From assembly GCA_009692585.1 (NCBI GenBank), contig SHYX01000022.1:13367-77366 (forward strand): DNA of 64,000 nucleotides. Reading direction: 5' to 3'. The position numbers and the translations under genes were made by a program. Shown here piece by piece: positions 17,224 to 24,739 of this stretch. The stretch is from Myxococcales bacterium. GTDB taxonomy: Bacteria; Myxococcota; UBA796; SXON01. Each line of letters opens with the position of its first letter. Within the stretch, counting starts at the first letter, position 1. Below the pieces are notes generated by a model. That model did no database searches. It saw only the letters and a list, made by a program, of their open reading frames with translations, and was not told the DNA's origin.

Positions 17224-19775
17224 GCTTCGGCGGCCTCCTCGCGCTGTGGTGTCTTGCGGCCCTTGCCGACCCGTTGGACGCGCTGGACCCGGCCGCGCGG
17301 GGCATCTACGCGCGTGCCGAGGAGCAGGAGGCGGCGGGGCGCTTCGCGACCGCAGCCAGCTTCTACCGGCTGGTGTTGGGCAACGATCCGGCGTTCGTGC
17401 CGGCGCTGCTCGGCCTCGGGCGCGCTCTCGAAGCGCAGGGTGACCTCGTCGCCGCCGAGGCGCTGTACCGCGGCGCCCCGGGTGATCCGGACGTGATCGA
17501 GGCGCTGGCCACACTTCTGGAGGCCACGCGCCCCGCCGAGGCGCTCAGGGCCTGGCAGGACGTGGAGGTCGTGCGACTTGGTGATCCGACGCCCTATCTG
17601 CACCAGGCCCGACTGATGGTGCGCCTGGGTCAACTGGACGCGGCCTTGGCCCGATGGGCGACGTACCTGTCGCTCCTCCAGGCCGCCGAGCCTGATGGTC
17701 CCACCCTCCTGGCGCTGGTGGATGCGGCGCCGGCCCAGGCGGAGCGGCTCCTTCGTGAATACCTGGCGGCGTTTCCCGAGGGGGCTGCGGCCGCGCCGGC
17801 CCGCGAGCGCCTGGACCGGCTGGAGGTGGAGGAGGCGGCCGCGCTCATCGACCTCGGCGCCGACGAGCCGTTGAGCCCGGAGCTCGTGGGCCTGGCCACG
17901 CGGGTGGAGGCGGCGCTGGCGCGGGGCGAGGTCCGGTCGGCGCAGGCGCTGGGCGCCGAGTTGGCTGCGCGCGCGCCCTCCTCCTCTGTGGCCCATGGCC
18001 ACTACGCGGACGCGCTCCTGGCCTCGGGCGCCTGGGCCGAGGCGGAAGTGCAGGCAAGCATCGCGCGCCGCCTGAGCCCCGACGACGCGGGGACCCGCGC
18101 CCGATTGGGGCGCCTGCTCGCGGACGGGTACGGCGGCCGTCGTGACGAGGAAGCGCTCGTCGAGCTGCTGGCGGCCTCTCGCCTGCGCACCGGGGACGCG
18201 GCGCTGCGCTTCGGGCTGGCGTCGGTCCAACAGAGCACCGGCCGATTCGATGCGGCGCGCGCCTCGTACTTGGCGGTGGTGGCCGCCGAGCCCGAGGGGG
18301 AGTGGGCCCGCGAAGCCGAAGCGAGACTCGGGGCGCTGGGCCGAACGGCGCCCGAGTTGCCGGCCGCGGCGGTGCAGGTGACGCCGCCGGTGTCGGAGGC
18401 CGCCGCGCGCCATTGGCGCATTGCCCGCGCGCTCCACGACCGCGGGCGCCGGGCGGAGGCGCTGGCCGAGCTGGAGCTGGCGCTGGCCGAGGAGCCCGCG
18501 AGCCCTCGCCTGCTCAACGACCGGGCCGCTTTCGCGATCGAGGACGGTCTGGCCGCGGACGCGGTCGGCTGGTGGAAACGCTCGCTGGACGCCGAGCCGA
18601 ACCAGCCCGACCTGTGGGTGAATCTGGCCCGCGAGGCTGCCGATCGGGACGAGCGCCGCCGTTGCCTGTCCCGCGCCGCTGCGCTCGGCGATGCGGACGC
18701 GCACTACCTCCTGGCCCGGCTCGCCCACGACCTCGGGGACTGGGGCACCACCGGGACGGAGCTGGAGGCCTACGCCGCCATGGCGTCGCCACGCTCGGCC
18801 TATCAGCAGGCGGCGGCGGTGATGGCGAGCGAGGCGGCGGCGAGGCGACGGGGCTTGTGGGCCCTGAGCTCGGCGGTGCTGCTGGCGCTCTTGGTCCTGC
18901 CGGCCGCCTGGGTCTGGCGCCGCCGCTCCGGCCGGACGCTGGCCCAGTTGCTGGCGGCCGTTCCCGAGAGCTGGAACGAAGCGGCGCGGCTCCTCGCCGC
19001 CATCCGCCACGAGGTGCTCAAGCACAACACCACCGTGTTGTCGGTCGTCGCGGACGCGCTGGAAGCCGGAGACGCCCGCCCGTGGGAGGCGCTCGCCGCG
19101 CGGCTGCCGGAGCTCACCGAGAGGCTGGACGCATACGTCGACGCGCTCGCCGCGCTGGGCCATGGCCGCGGCGTCCGACTGGCTCCGCATCGGGACCCGA
19201 CGCTCGGTCCGCTCCTCGCTGCCTTCTCACGCCTGCGCCGGCTCCGTCACCCCGATCCCGTCGAGATCAGAGCGCTCGGCCGCATCGTGAACGAAGAGGT
19301 GTACGGCGAGCTGGGACGACTGGTGCGCGAGATCTGCGTGCTCACCGTGGACGAGCCGCTGGTGCGGGAGGTCTACGAGCGTGTCGCCGCCGAGCCGGGC
19401 TTTGCCGGGACCGCGCTGCCGGAGCTGTGGGTGACCGGGCCGCCGCTCCAGCTTCGACTCTTCCGCCCCGATCTCGAGGACATCCTCGCCAACCTCCTTC
19501 GCAACGCCCTTTCCGCCGGTGCGACGACGCTGGCGGTGGCGCTGGTCGAGACCGAGGACGAGGTGACCGGCCACGTGCTCGCCGAGCTGGCGGTCGTCGA
19601 TGACGCGCCCGGCGCGCTCACCAACGCGATGATCCGCAGCCGCTTCATCGCACGGGGGCTCGGTCTGGCCGTGGACCTCACCAACCGCCATGGCGGCAGC
19701 ATCCGCGTGGACGCCACTGCAGCGGGCGCCAAGGCCGTCGTGGTGCAGTTCCAGGTCGTCGAAGGCGGGGAGTGA
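17220..19775 (+). CDS. TPR-repeat sensor histidine kinase
   Basis: About 851 residues if read from CTG 17220. From that codon the frame encodes SFGGLLALWCLAALADP, a good signal peptide, and the CTG overlaps the previous stop as CTGA; the first conventional start, TTG 17274, would remove the signal. Residues about 25-540 are TPR-like helical pairs. One membrane segment (LWALSSAVLLALLVLPAAWVW) is near 548-568. The C-terminal part has a dimerisation helix with IRHEVLKHN (His about 596) and an HATPase domain with N-box NLLRNAL and G-box GLGLAVDLTNRHGGS. Predicted: a periplasmic TPR sensor with a cytoplasmic kinase. No response regulator is adjacent. Confidence 0.7.
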   Translation: MSFGGLLALWCLAALADPLDALDPAARGIYARAEEQEAAGRFATAASFYRLVLGNDPAFVPALLGLGRALEAQGDLVAAEALYRGAPGDPDVIEALATLLEATRPAEALRAWQDVEVVRLGDPTPYLHQARLMVRLGQLDAALARWATYLSLLQAAEPDGPTLLALVDAAPAQAERLLREYLAAFPEGAAAAPARERLDRLEVEEAAALIDLGADEPLSPELVGLATRVEAALARGEVRSAQALGAELAARAPSSSVAHGHYADALLASGAWAEAEVQASIARRLSPDDAGTRARLGRLLADGYGGRRDEEALVELLAASRLRTGDAALRFGLASVQQSTGRFDAARASYLAVVAAEPEGEWAREAEARLGALGRTAPELPAAAVQVTPPVSEAAARHWRIARALHDRGRRAEALAELELALAEEPASPRLLNDRAAFAIEDGLAADAVGWWKRSLDAEPNQPDLWVNLAREAADRDERRRCLSRAAALGDADAHYLLARLAHDLGDWGTTGTELEAYAAMASPRSAYQQAAAVMASEAAARRRGLWALSSAVLLALLVLPAAWVWRRRSGRTLAQLLAAVPESWNEAARLLAAIRHEVLKHNTTVLSVVADALEAGDARPWEALAARLPELTERLDAYVDALAALGHGRGVRLAPHRDPTLGPLLAAFSRLRRLRHPDPVEIRALGRIVNEEVYGELGRLVREICVLTVDEPLVREVYERVAAEPGFAGTALPELWVTGPPLQLRLFRPDLEDILANLLRNALSAGATTLAVALVETEDEVTGHVLAELAVVDDAPGALTNAMIRSRFIARGLGLAVDLTNRHGGSIRVDATAAGAKAVVVQFQVVEGGE

Positions 19776-21350
19776 CTACGGGCAGCCGTCGATGCCCGAG
19801 CAGTCCGCATCATCGCAGTCGGCGAAGCCGTCGCCGTCGTTGTCCAGCCCGTCCGCGCACGCCGCCTCGCTGATGGCGCCGCCGCAGGCGGGGAAGGCAG
19901 CGCAGTCGCTGTCGTCGCAGTCCGCGAGCCCGTCGCCGTCGTCGTCGAGGCCGTCGGCGCAGTCGCCCTCGGTCGTGGCGACCACGCACCCAGGATCGGC
20001 GGCACAGTCGGTGTCGTCGCAATCGGTGAGCCCGTCCAGATCGTCATCCGTCCCGTCGGCGCAGGCGCCCTCGGTGGGCGGGGCGCCACATCCGGGATCG
20101 GCGGCACAGTCGGTGTCGCCGCAGTCGGTCAGACCGTCGCCGTCGTCGTCGGTGCCGTCGGCGCAGAGCGTCTCGCTGGCACTCGCGGAACAGAAGGGGT
20201 CCGCGGAGCAGGCACTGTCGGAGCAGTCGGCGTCGGCGTTGCAGTCGTTGTCGAGGCTGTCGTCGCAGACCTCGGCCTCGCCGGGGTTGCGATCGGCGTT
20301 GGTGTCGTCGCAGTCACCGCCGATTTCGATGTAGTCGGCGCCTGGCGCCGCACACGAGAGCGTGCCGCTGGCCACATCGCCGAAGCCGTCGGCGTCGGCG
20401 TCCACGAACCAGCTCAGTTCGACTCCTTCGTCGACCACGCCGTTGCAGTTCTGATCGACCGCGTCGCAGGTCTCCGCCGCGGCCGGGTTGATCGTGGCGT
20501 CGGCGTCGTTGCAGTCCAGGTCGTTCGGCGCGGCGTCGGGGGGCTGGGAGCAGGCGAAGAGCGGTGTCGCGGGGTCGCCGTAGGTGTCGGCGTCGGCATC
20601 GGCGTAGAACGCTGTCTGCACGTCCTCGTCGACGATGCCGTCGCAGTTCTGATCGACCTCGTCGCAGACCTCGCTCGCGTCTGGCGAGATGGTGGCGTCG
20701 GCGTCGTTGCAGTCCTGGCAGGCGATGAACCCGTCGGCATCCGCGTCGTCGTCGCCAACCGAGCCGTCGCAGTTGGTGTCCGCCTCGACGTCGCAGGCTT
20801 CTTCGGCGCCGGGATAGGTGAGTTTGTCGCCGTCGTCGCAGTCGGTGCCGACGGTGACGTAGCCAGGGGGGATCTCGCAGCTGTCCCTGCTGCTGGCCGG
20901 GTCGCCGTACCCGTCGCGGTCGGTGTCGGCGTAGTAGGTGACCATATCGACGGCATCGTTGTCGTCTTCGCCGTCGCAGTCGTTGTCCTGGCCGTCGCAG
21001 ACCTCGGGATTGTCGGGGAAGTTGAGCGGGTCGGCGTCGTCGCAGTCGAGGCTGGCGGGGGAGCCATCGCCATCGGCGTCGGGATCGCAGGTGCAGGCGG
21101 CGTCGGCACAGTCGGCAAAGCCGTTGCCGTCTTCGTCGCCGGCCGTGGCGCAGTCTTCGGTCACGGCGCAGGCGGCGGCGTCCGTGCAGTCGGTGTCGTC
21201 GCAGTCGACGGCCTCATCGCCGTCGTCATCGGCGGTGTTGGCGCAGTCTTCGCTTGCTCCGTCCCCGGTCTCGGTGCGGCCTGGGGTTTCGCTGGTTTCG
21301 CAGCCGCTGAGGGAGAGCAGGACGAGGGCCGGGAGCAGGGATCGGAGCAT
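19776..21350 (-). CDS. MopE-like lipoprotein with metal-binding motif repeats
   Basis: 524 residues. Lipobox LSGC at residues 14-17, a Thr/Glu-rich linker, then two kinds of acidic, Cys-containing repeat. The middle holds repeats of the form DCDDxDxxxxPxAxExCDxxDxNCDG with intervening YADxDxDxYGDP, the motif shared with the copper-binding protein MopE of Methylococcus. The ends hold ADGxDDDxDGLxDCxDxDCAADPGC repeats. These are calcium- or other metal-binding surface modules. The stop abuts that of the histidine kinase with zero bases between. Gene symbol withheld because only the repeat type is shared with MopE. Confidence 0.75.
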   Translation of the reverse strand: MLRSLLPALVLLSLSGCETSETPGRTETGDGASEDCANTADDDGDEAVDCDDTDCTDAAACAVTEDCATAGDEDGNGFADCADAACTCDPDADGDGSPASLDCDDADPLNFPDNPEVCDGQDNDCDGEDDNDAVDMVTYYADTDRDGYGDPASSRDSCEIPPGYVTVGTDCDDGDKLTYPGAEEACDVEADTNCDGSVGDDDADADGFIACQDCNDADATISPDASEVCDEVDQNCDGIVDEDVQTAFYADADADTYGDPATPLFACSQPPDAAPNDLDCNDADATINPAAAETCDAVDQNCNGVVDEGVELSWFVDADADGFGDVASGTLSCAAPGADYIEIGGDCDDTNADRNPGEAEVCDDSLDNDCNADADCSDSACSADPFCSASASETLCADGTDDDGDGLTDCGDTDCAADPGCGAPPTEGACADGTDDDLDGLTDCDDTDCAADPGCVVATTEGDCADGLDDDGDGLADCDDSDCAAFPACGGAISEAACADGLDNDGDGFADCDDADCSGIDGCP

Positions 21351-21483
21351 TTGGTGGCCTGGAAAGAGGCGCGCACACTACCCCGGGTTAGCGCCAGCCG
21401 CCATGCTCGCCTCCACCCGGCGGCGTGTGGCCGTGGACGGTTTTGGGGCACCTCGTCTGGGACGCGCTGCGCGCGCGGGTCGG

Positions 21484-22095
21484 CTAGCCGCGGAGCGCGC
21501 GAGCCAGCGCCTCGTTGACCGAGGCGCCATCGGCACCGTCGATCCGGGCGAGCGCGAGGCCGTGGATCATCGAGGCGAGGTAGCAGGCGCGCTGGGGGTC
21601 TCCGCGCGGTCGTCCGAGGCGGCGAGTGCGCACCCGGACGGCGTCCTCCAAGGCGCGCCGCGGGGACGCCACGGTGAGCATGCCGTGGAAGCCCCGCACC
21701 CCGCTGCCCGGTGCGTGCCACCCCTCGCCCGACAGCAGGCGGTAGAGGTTGGCGTTTGCGGAGGCGAACGCGACCCACCGACCCGCGACGTCGGCCACCG
21801 GAACCCGGTGTGTCGGCGCCATCGCGGTTTCGTCCCGTAGTTTCTCGAGCACGGATTCCGCGACCGCGGCGCGCATGCCCGCGAGGTTTCCGAACTGTCG
21901 GACCAGCGAGGTTGCGCTGACACCGAGGTCGCGCGCGAGGCCACGGAGCGAGAGCGCGCACGGTCCGTGGAGACTGACGATTTGTCGGCCACGCGCGAGG
22001 GCCGAGGCCCGCAGATCGCCGTGGTGGTACCGACGCTTGCGGTACCAGCGGTCCGCGATGGGGAGGGTGACGGGAGAGGGGGGGGTGGTGTCCAC
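21484..22095 (-). CDS. TetR/AcrR-family transcriptional regulator
   Basis: 203 residues. The N-terminal DNA-binding domain is typical: RYHHGDLRASALARGRQIV, then LSLRGLARDLGVSATSLVRQF as the helix-turn-helix. The C-terminal ligand domain resembles the WHG type (WVAFASANANLYRLLSG). It starts with GTG 22095, directly preceded by a perfect 8-3-8 palindrome, so it probably represses its own promoter. The genes for the ferredoxin-reductase-like protein and the thioesterase fusion lie upstream on the same strand and end 81 bp before the operator region; the ligand is unknown. Confidence 0.85.
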   Translation of the reverse strand: MDTTPPSPVTLPIADRWYRKRRYHHGDLRASALARGRQIVSLHGPCALSLRGLARDLGVSATSLVRQFGNLAGMRAAVAESVLEKLRDETAMAPTHRVPVADVAGRWVAFASANANLYRLLSGEGWHAPGSGVRGFHGMLTVASPRRALEDAVRVRTRRLGRPRGDPQRACYLASMIHGLALARIDGADGASVNEALARALRG

Positions 22096-22101
22096 GGCCC
22101 T

Positions 22102-22120
22102 ATAGTAGCATCGCTACTAT
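22102..22120 (-). promoter_or_regulatory. TetR operator overlapping the -10 element
   Basis: ATAGTAGC-ATC-GCTACTAT is a perfect inverted repeat with 8-base arms and a 3-base centre. The minus-strand hexamer TACTAT (22102-22107), six bases before the regulator's GTG at 22095, is the left arm, so a bound repressor would cover the promoter. It is the most AT-rich short stretch in the neighbourhood. Bases 22121-22180 contain nothing else. Confidence 0.7.
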
Positions 22121-22180
22121 GCGTGCGCAAGGGGCACCGGGCACTCTGACACTCGACACTCAGCGCAAACCCACTCGCTC

Positions 22181-22879
22181 TTAGTAGTATTTCTCGAAGT
22201 GCACGTGCTTCCGGTCGAAGCCAGCCGCGGTCAGGATCGCGCGTCCTTCATCGATCATCGGGCCGTTGCCGCACAGGTAGACGTGGGTGCTGGCGTCGGG
22301 CGTCGCGTCCGCCAGCCGCTGGGTGATCCGCCCTTTGAACCCGGTCCAGGCCGGCGAAGGTCGCGAGAGGCACAGGGTGTAGTCGAAGTCGGGCAGGGTG
22401 GCGCGGAGGCGATCGAGGTGGTCGACGGCGAACAGATCCTCCTCGTCACGAACGCCGAACAGCAGTCGGAAACAGCGCGGGTCCCGGGCGCGCGCCGCCT
22501 CTTCCAGCATGGAGCGGTACGGCGCCAGCCCCGTGCCGGTGCCGAGGAACCAGAACGGCCCCGGCGCGTCGGCCAAGGTGAAAACTCCGAACGGACCGCG
22601 GAAGTGCATGCGATCGCCGGGTCGCGACACGCGTAGATACTCACTCGCCGCCCCGCCTTCGAGTAGCTTGATGGCCAGTTCCAGGCGGGATGGGTCCAGC
22701 GGATCGGAGTACACCGAATACGAACGCTCTCCACCCGGTTTGGCGTCGGGCACCGCCAGGTTGACGAACTGGCCAGGGCGGAAGGGAATCGCCTCGTCCA
22801 GTCGGAAGTGATAGACGTTTGTATCTCGCGCCACGGGCGTGATCTCGGTCAGGGTCGCCTTGGTCTCGATTCGTGCCAT
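22181..22879 (-). CDS. Ferredoxin--NADP+ reductase-like flavoprotein
   Basis: 232 residues, the size of a bacterial FNR without an attached ferredoxin domain. RSYSVYSDP near residue 50 is the FAD-binding RxYS motif; GTGTGLAPYRSML is the NAD(P)-binding glycine motif; YLCGNGPMIDE is the C-terminal conserved element, and the chain ends in aromatic YY as in many FNRs. It would pass electrons between NAD(P)H and a ferredoxin or flavodoxin. It begins 10 bp after the thioesterase-glyoxalase gene, so the two form an operon. Confidence 0.85.
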   Translation of the reverse strand: MARIETKATLTEITPVARDTNVYHFRLDEAIPFRPGQFVNLAVPDAKPGGERSYSVYSDPLDPSRLELAIKLLEGGAASEYLRVSRPGDRMHFRGPFGVFTLADAPGPFWFLGTGTGLAPYRSMLEEAARARDPRCFRLLFGVRDEEDLFAVDHLDRLRATLPDFDYTLCLSRPSPAWTGFKGRITQRLADATPDASTHVYLCGNGPMIDEGRAILTAAGFDRKHVHFEKYY

Positions 22880-22889
22880 GCGGGCGATG

Positions 22890-23705
22890 CTACACGTTGT
22901 CGTCGCGGTGGTCCAACAGCGGCGGCTCCCACAACTCCAGCTTGTTGCCCTCCGGGTCCCACGCCCATGCGAAGCGGCCGTGGTCCTCCGGTCCGCGTTC
23001 GAGCCGGACGCCGGCGTCGGCCAGGCGCGCCAGGACTGCGTCGAGGTCGGGCACGCGGAAGTTGACGCGGCCGTTGCGCACGGCCGGCAGCGGGGTCCCG
23101 GCGCGGAAGAGGGCGAAGGTGGTGGTGGCCAAGCGTCCGGAGGGGTGCCGATCCAGCGAGGGCAGTTCGATGCCGCGGGCGTCACCCCAGACCTCCAGCT
23201 CCAGCTCGAAGTGACGCCTGTACCAGGCCGCGAGCGCGTCGACGTCGTCCGCGTAGAGGAAAACGCCGCCGAGACCCTGGACGCGAGGCGGTTCCTGGGC
23301 CGGCTCCTCGAGGCCGAGGGCGCCGAGGAGCGCCGTGGGAGGGTCGATGATGCGCCGGGTGCGTACGTCGAAGAAGGTGCCGATGAGCTCCGCCGAGGCG
23401 CGCAGCTTGCCGGCCGCATCGACGAGGCGCTGGGTCGCGGCGAACCGCCGGGGACCGGTGCGGCGGAAGGAGGACTCGACGGCCACGGTGTCGCCGAGCC
23501 GGACCTCTCGCCGGAACTTGAGGTCGATCTCGAGGACCACCGGGCTGACGCCCAGCGCCGCGAGCTGGTCCCACGAGGCGCCGGTTTCGCGGAGCACGGC
23601 CCACCGCGCCGCCTCGAAGATCATGAGGTAGGCGGCGTTGTTGAGATGGCCGAGGATGTCGATCTGCTCCGGTTGGATGACCACCGGATGGTGGAAGACG
23701 CGCAT
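22890..23705 (-). CDS. Fusion of an acyl-CoA thioesterase (4HBT hotdog) and a glyoxalase/VOC domain
   Basis: 271 residues. Residues 1-130 form a 4HBT hotdog domain: the DILGHLNNAAYLMIFEAARW stretch contains the Asp and the HxNN of 4-hydroxybenzoyl-CoA-thioesterase-like enzymes. Residues about 150-265 form a VOC/glyoxalase domain with GVFLYADDVDALAAWYRRHF and the C-terminal FAWAWDPEGNKLELWEP, whose Glu is a typical metal ligand. A linker of about 20 residues joins them. The ATG at 23705 is the first Met that gives a sensible hotdog start. The pairing suggests cleavage of an acyl-CoA whose acyl group, or by-product, is also handled by the VOC part; the substrate is unknown. Confidence 0.75.
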   Translation of the reverse strand: MRVFHHPVVIQPEQIDILGHLNNAAYLMIFEAARWAVLRETGASWDQLAALGVSPVVLEIDLKFRREVRLGDTVAVESSFRRTGPRRFAATQRLVDAAGKLRASAELIGTFFDVRTRRIIDPPTALLGALGLEEPAQEPPRVQGLGGVFLYADDVDALAAWYRRHFELELEVWGDARGIELPSLDRHPSGRLATTTFALFRAGTPLPAVRNGRVNFRVPDLDAVLARLADAGVRLERGPEDHGRFAWAWDPEGNKLELWEPPLLDHRDDNV

Positions 23706-23815
23706 GGGGGCCGCTATGCCGCCCGGCCGAGAGATGCGCCGCGCGGTGGTTCCCCCTCCCGGCCCTCCTCCACCGTCGCGAGCCAGGACCGCCGTCGGCG
23801 CGGCGACGCCTCCGG

Positions 23816-23938
23816 CTACTGGACGGTAACGAGCACCCCGGCGGCCGTGGACTCCGCGACGTAGGTGAGGACGTGGCCGTCGGGGTCGGAGGACCCAGTT
23901 CCGTCCAGCTGGACCGGGTTGCCCAACGTCTCTGTCAC
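23816..23938 (-). pseudogene. Orphan PKD/Ig-like domain fragment
   Basis: A 40-residue frame reading VTETLGNPVQLDGTGSSDPD and then GHVLTYVAESTAAGVLVTVQ before a stop. GxPVQLDGTGSSDPDGxxLTY is the signature start of a PKD-like domain, normally one of many in a large surface protein. Nothing upstream continues it, so it is most likely the leftover 3' end of a lost gene. The remaining bases of 23706-24002 show no other coding signal. Confidence 0.45.
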
Positions 23939-24002
23939 CGAGGAACCTTCGTGACCGAAAGCTGCGCGCCACCGCCTTCCGGCGGGGGACCCCGGCGCGA
24001 AC

Positions 24003-24599
24003 TCACGGGGCACTCCTGCGGCGGCGAAACACCAGGGTAAAGTTGTTCGCAGGCATGGGAATGGTGCGGAGGTGGTCGAGCTCCACGCGGAGCGCCGCCA
24101 GCGCGGCGACGTCGCGCACTCCCCACCGCGGGTCACGCGCCATCAGGCCGGCGTCGAAGGTGGCGTTGCTCGCGGAGGTGTGCTTTCCGTCGATGGTGTA
24201 GGGGCCATAGGTGACCAGAAGCGCGCCGGGAGCCAGGCCCTCGACCGCAGCGCGGAACAGGCCCTCGGCCACGCTCCACGGCGCGATGTGCACGAGGTTG
24301 GCGCAGAAGATCCCGTCCCATGGGCCCGCCGGGAGGGGTTCGGTTTCGGCGTCGTACCTCAGCGCGCGCAGGATGCGGGGCTGCCCGGCGGCCCAGGCGT
24401 CGATGCTCTCCAGGTGAGCGGTCTCCACGTCGGTCGGCTGCCACACAAGCCAGGGCAAGGCCTCCGCAAAGTAGGCGGCGTGCTCGCCGGAGCCGCTGGC
24501 CACCTCGAGCACGCGCGCGCAGGGCGGGGCGAAAAGGTCGCGCAGTTGGGTGACGAGCGGCTCACGGTTGCGGGCGGTGGCGGGGAAGGTGAGCTTCAT
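24003..24599 (-). CDS. DUF938 SAM-dependent methyltransferase-like protein
   Basis: 198 residues, the usual DUF938 length. Motif I of class I methyltransferases is VLEVASGSGEHAAYFA near residue 30; the family-specific stretches IFCANLVHIAPW, VTYGPYTIDGKHTSASN, DPRWGVRD and MPANNFTLVF are all present. The substrate of the family is unknown. The gene is divergent from the lamin-tail protein gene. Confidence 0.85.
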   Translation of the reverse strand: MKLTFPATARNREPLVTQLRDLFAPPCARVLEVASGSGEHAAYFAEALPWLVWQPTDVETAHLESIDAWAAGQPRILRALRYDAETEPLPAGPWDGIFCANLVHIAPWSVAEGLFRAAVEGLAPGALLVTYGPYTIDGKHTSASNATFDAGLMARDPRWGVRDVAALAALRVELDHLRTIPMPANNFTLVFRRRRSAP

Positions 24600-24661
24600 G
24601 CGTCGGGTGCCGCGTAACGTGCCCGCGTTGGCGCGTTGGCCACGGGGGACCGCTGGCGGTG

Positions 24662-24677
24662 GTCACCATCTGGTGAC
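24662..24677. promoter_or_regulatory. 16-bp palindrome in a divergent intergenic region
   Basis: GTCACCA-TC-TGGTGAC is a perfect inverted repeat with 7-base arms, 63 bp upstream of the DUF938 start and 63 bp upstream of the lamin-tail start. A second palindrome, GCTCCCGGGAGC (24725-24736), ends three bases before the ATG at 24740. The first looks like a dimeric regulator site; the second may only be GC-rich noise. Confidence 0.35.
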
Positions 24678-24739
24678 AAGCTACGTGGTCGGCGCGACCG
24701 GTCTCCCGTTCAGGGTTAGGCCGCGCTCCCGGGAGCCCG

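Noticed and set aside
19800..21300. Possible CRISPR-like or satellite array
   Set aside because: Regular spacing comes from coding metal-binding repeats; there are no identical repeats with unique spacers.
22176..22195. Second TAGTAG operator-like site near the FNR stop
   Set aside because: It is the TAC-TAC-TAA end of the coding sequence and lacks the inverted partner arm.
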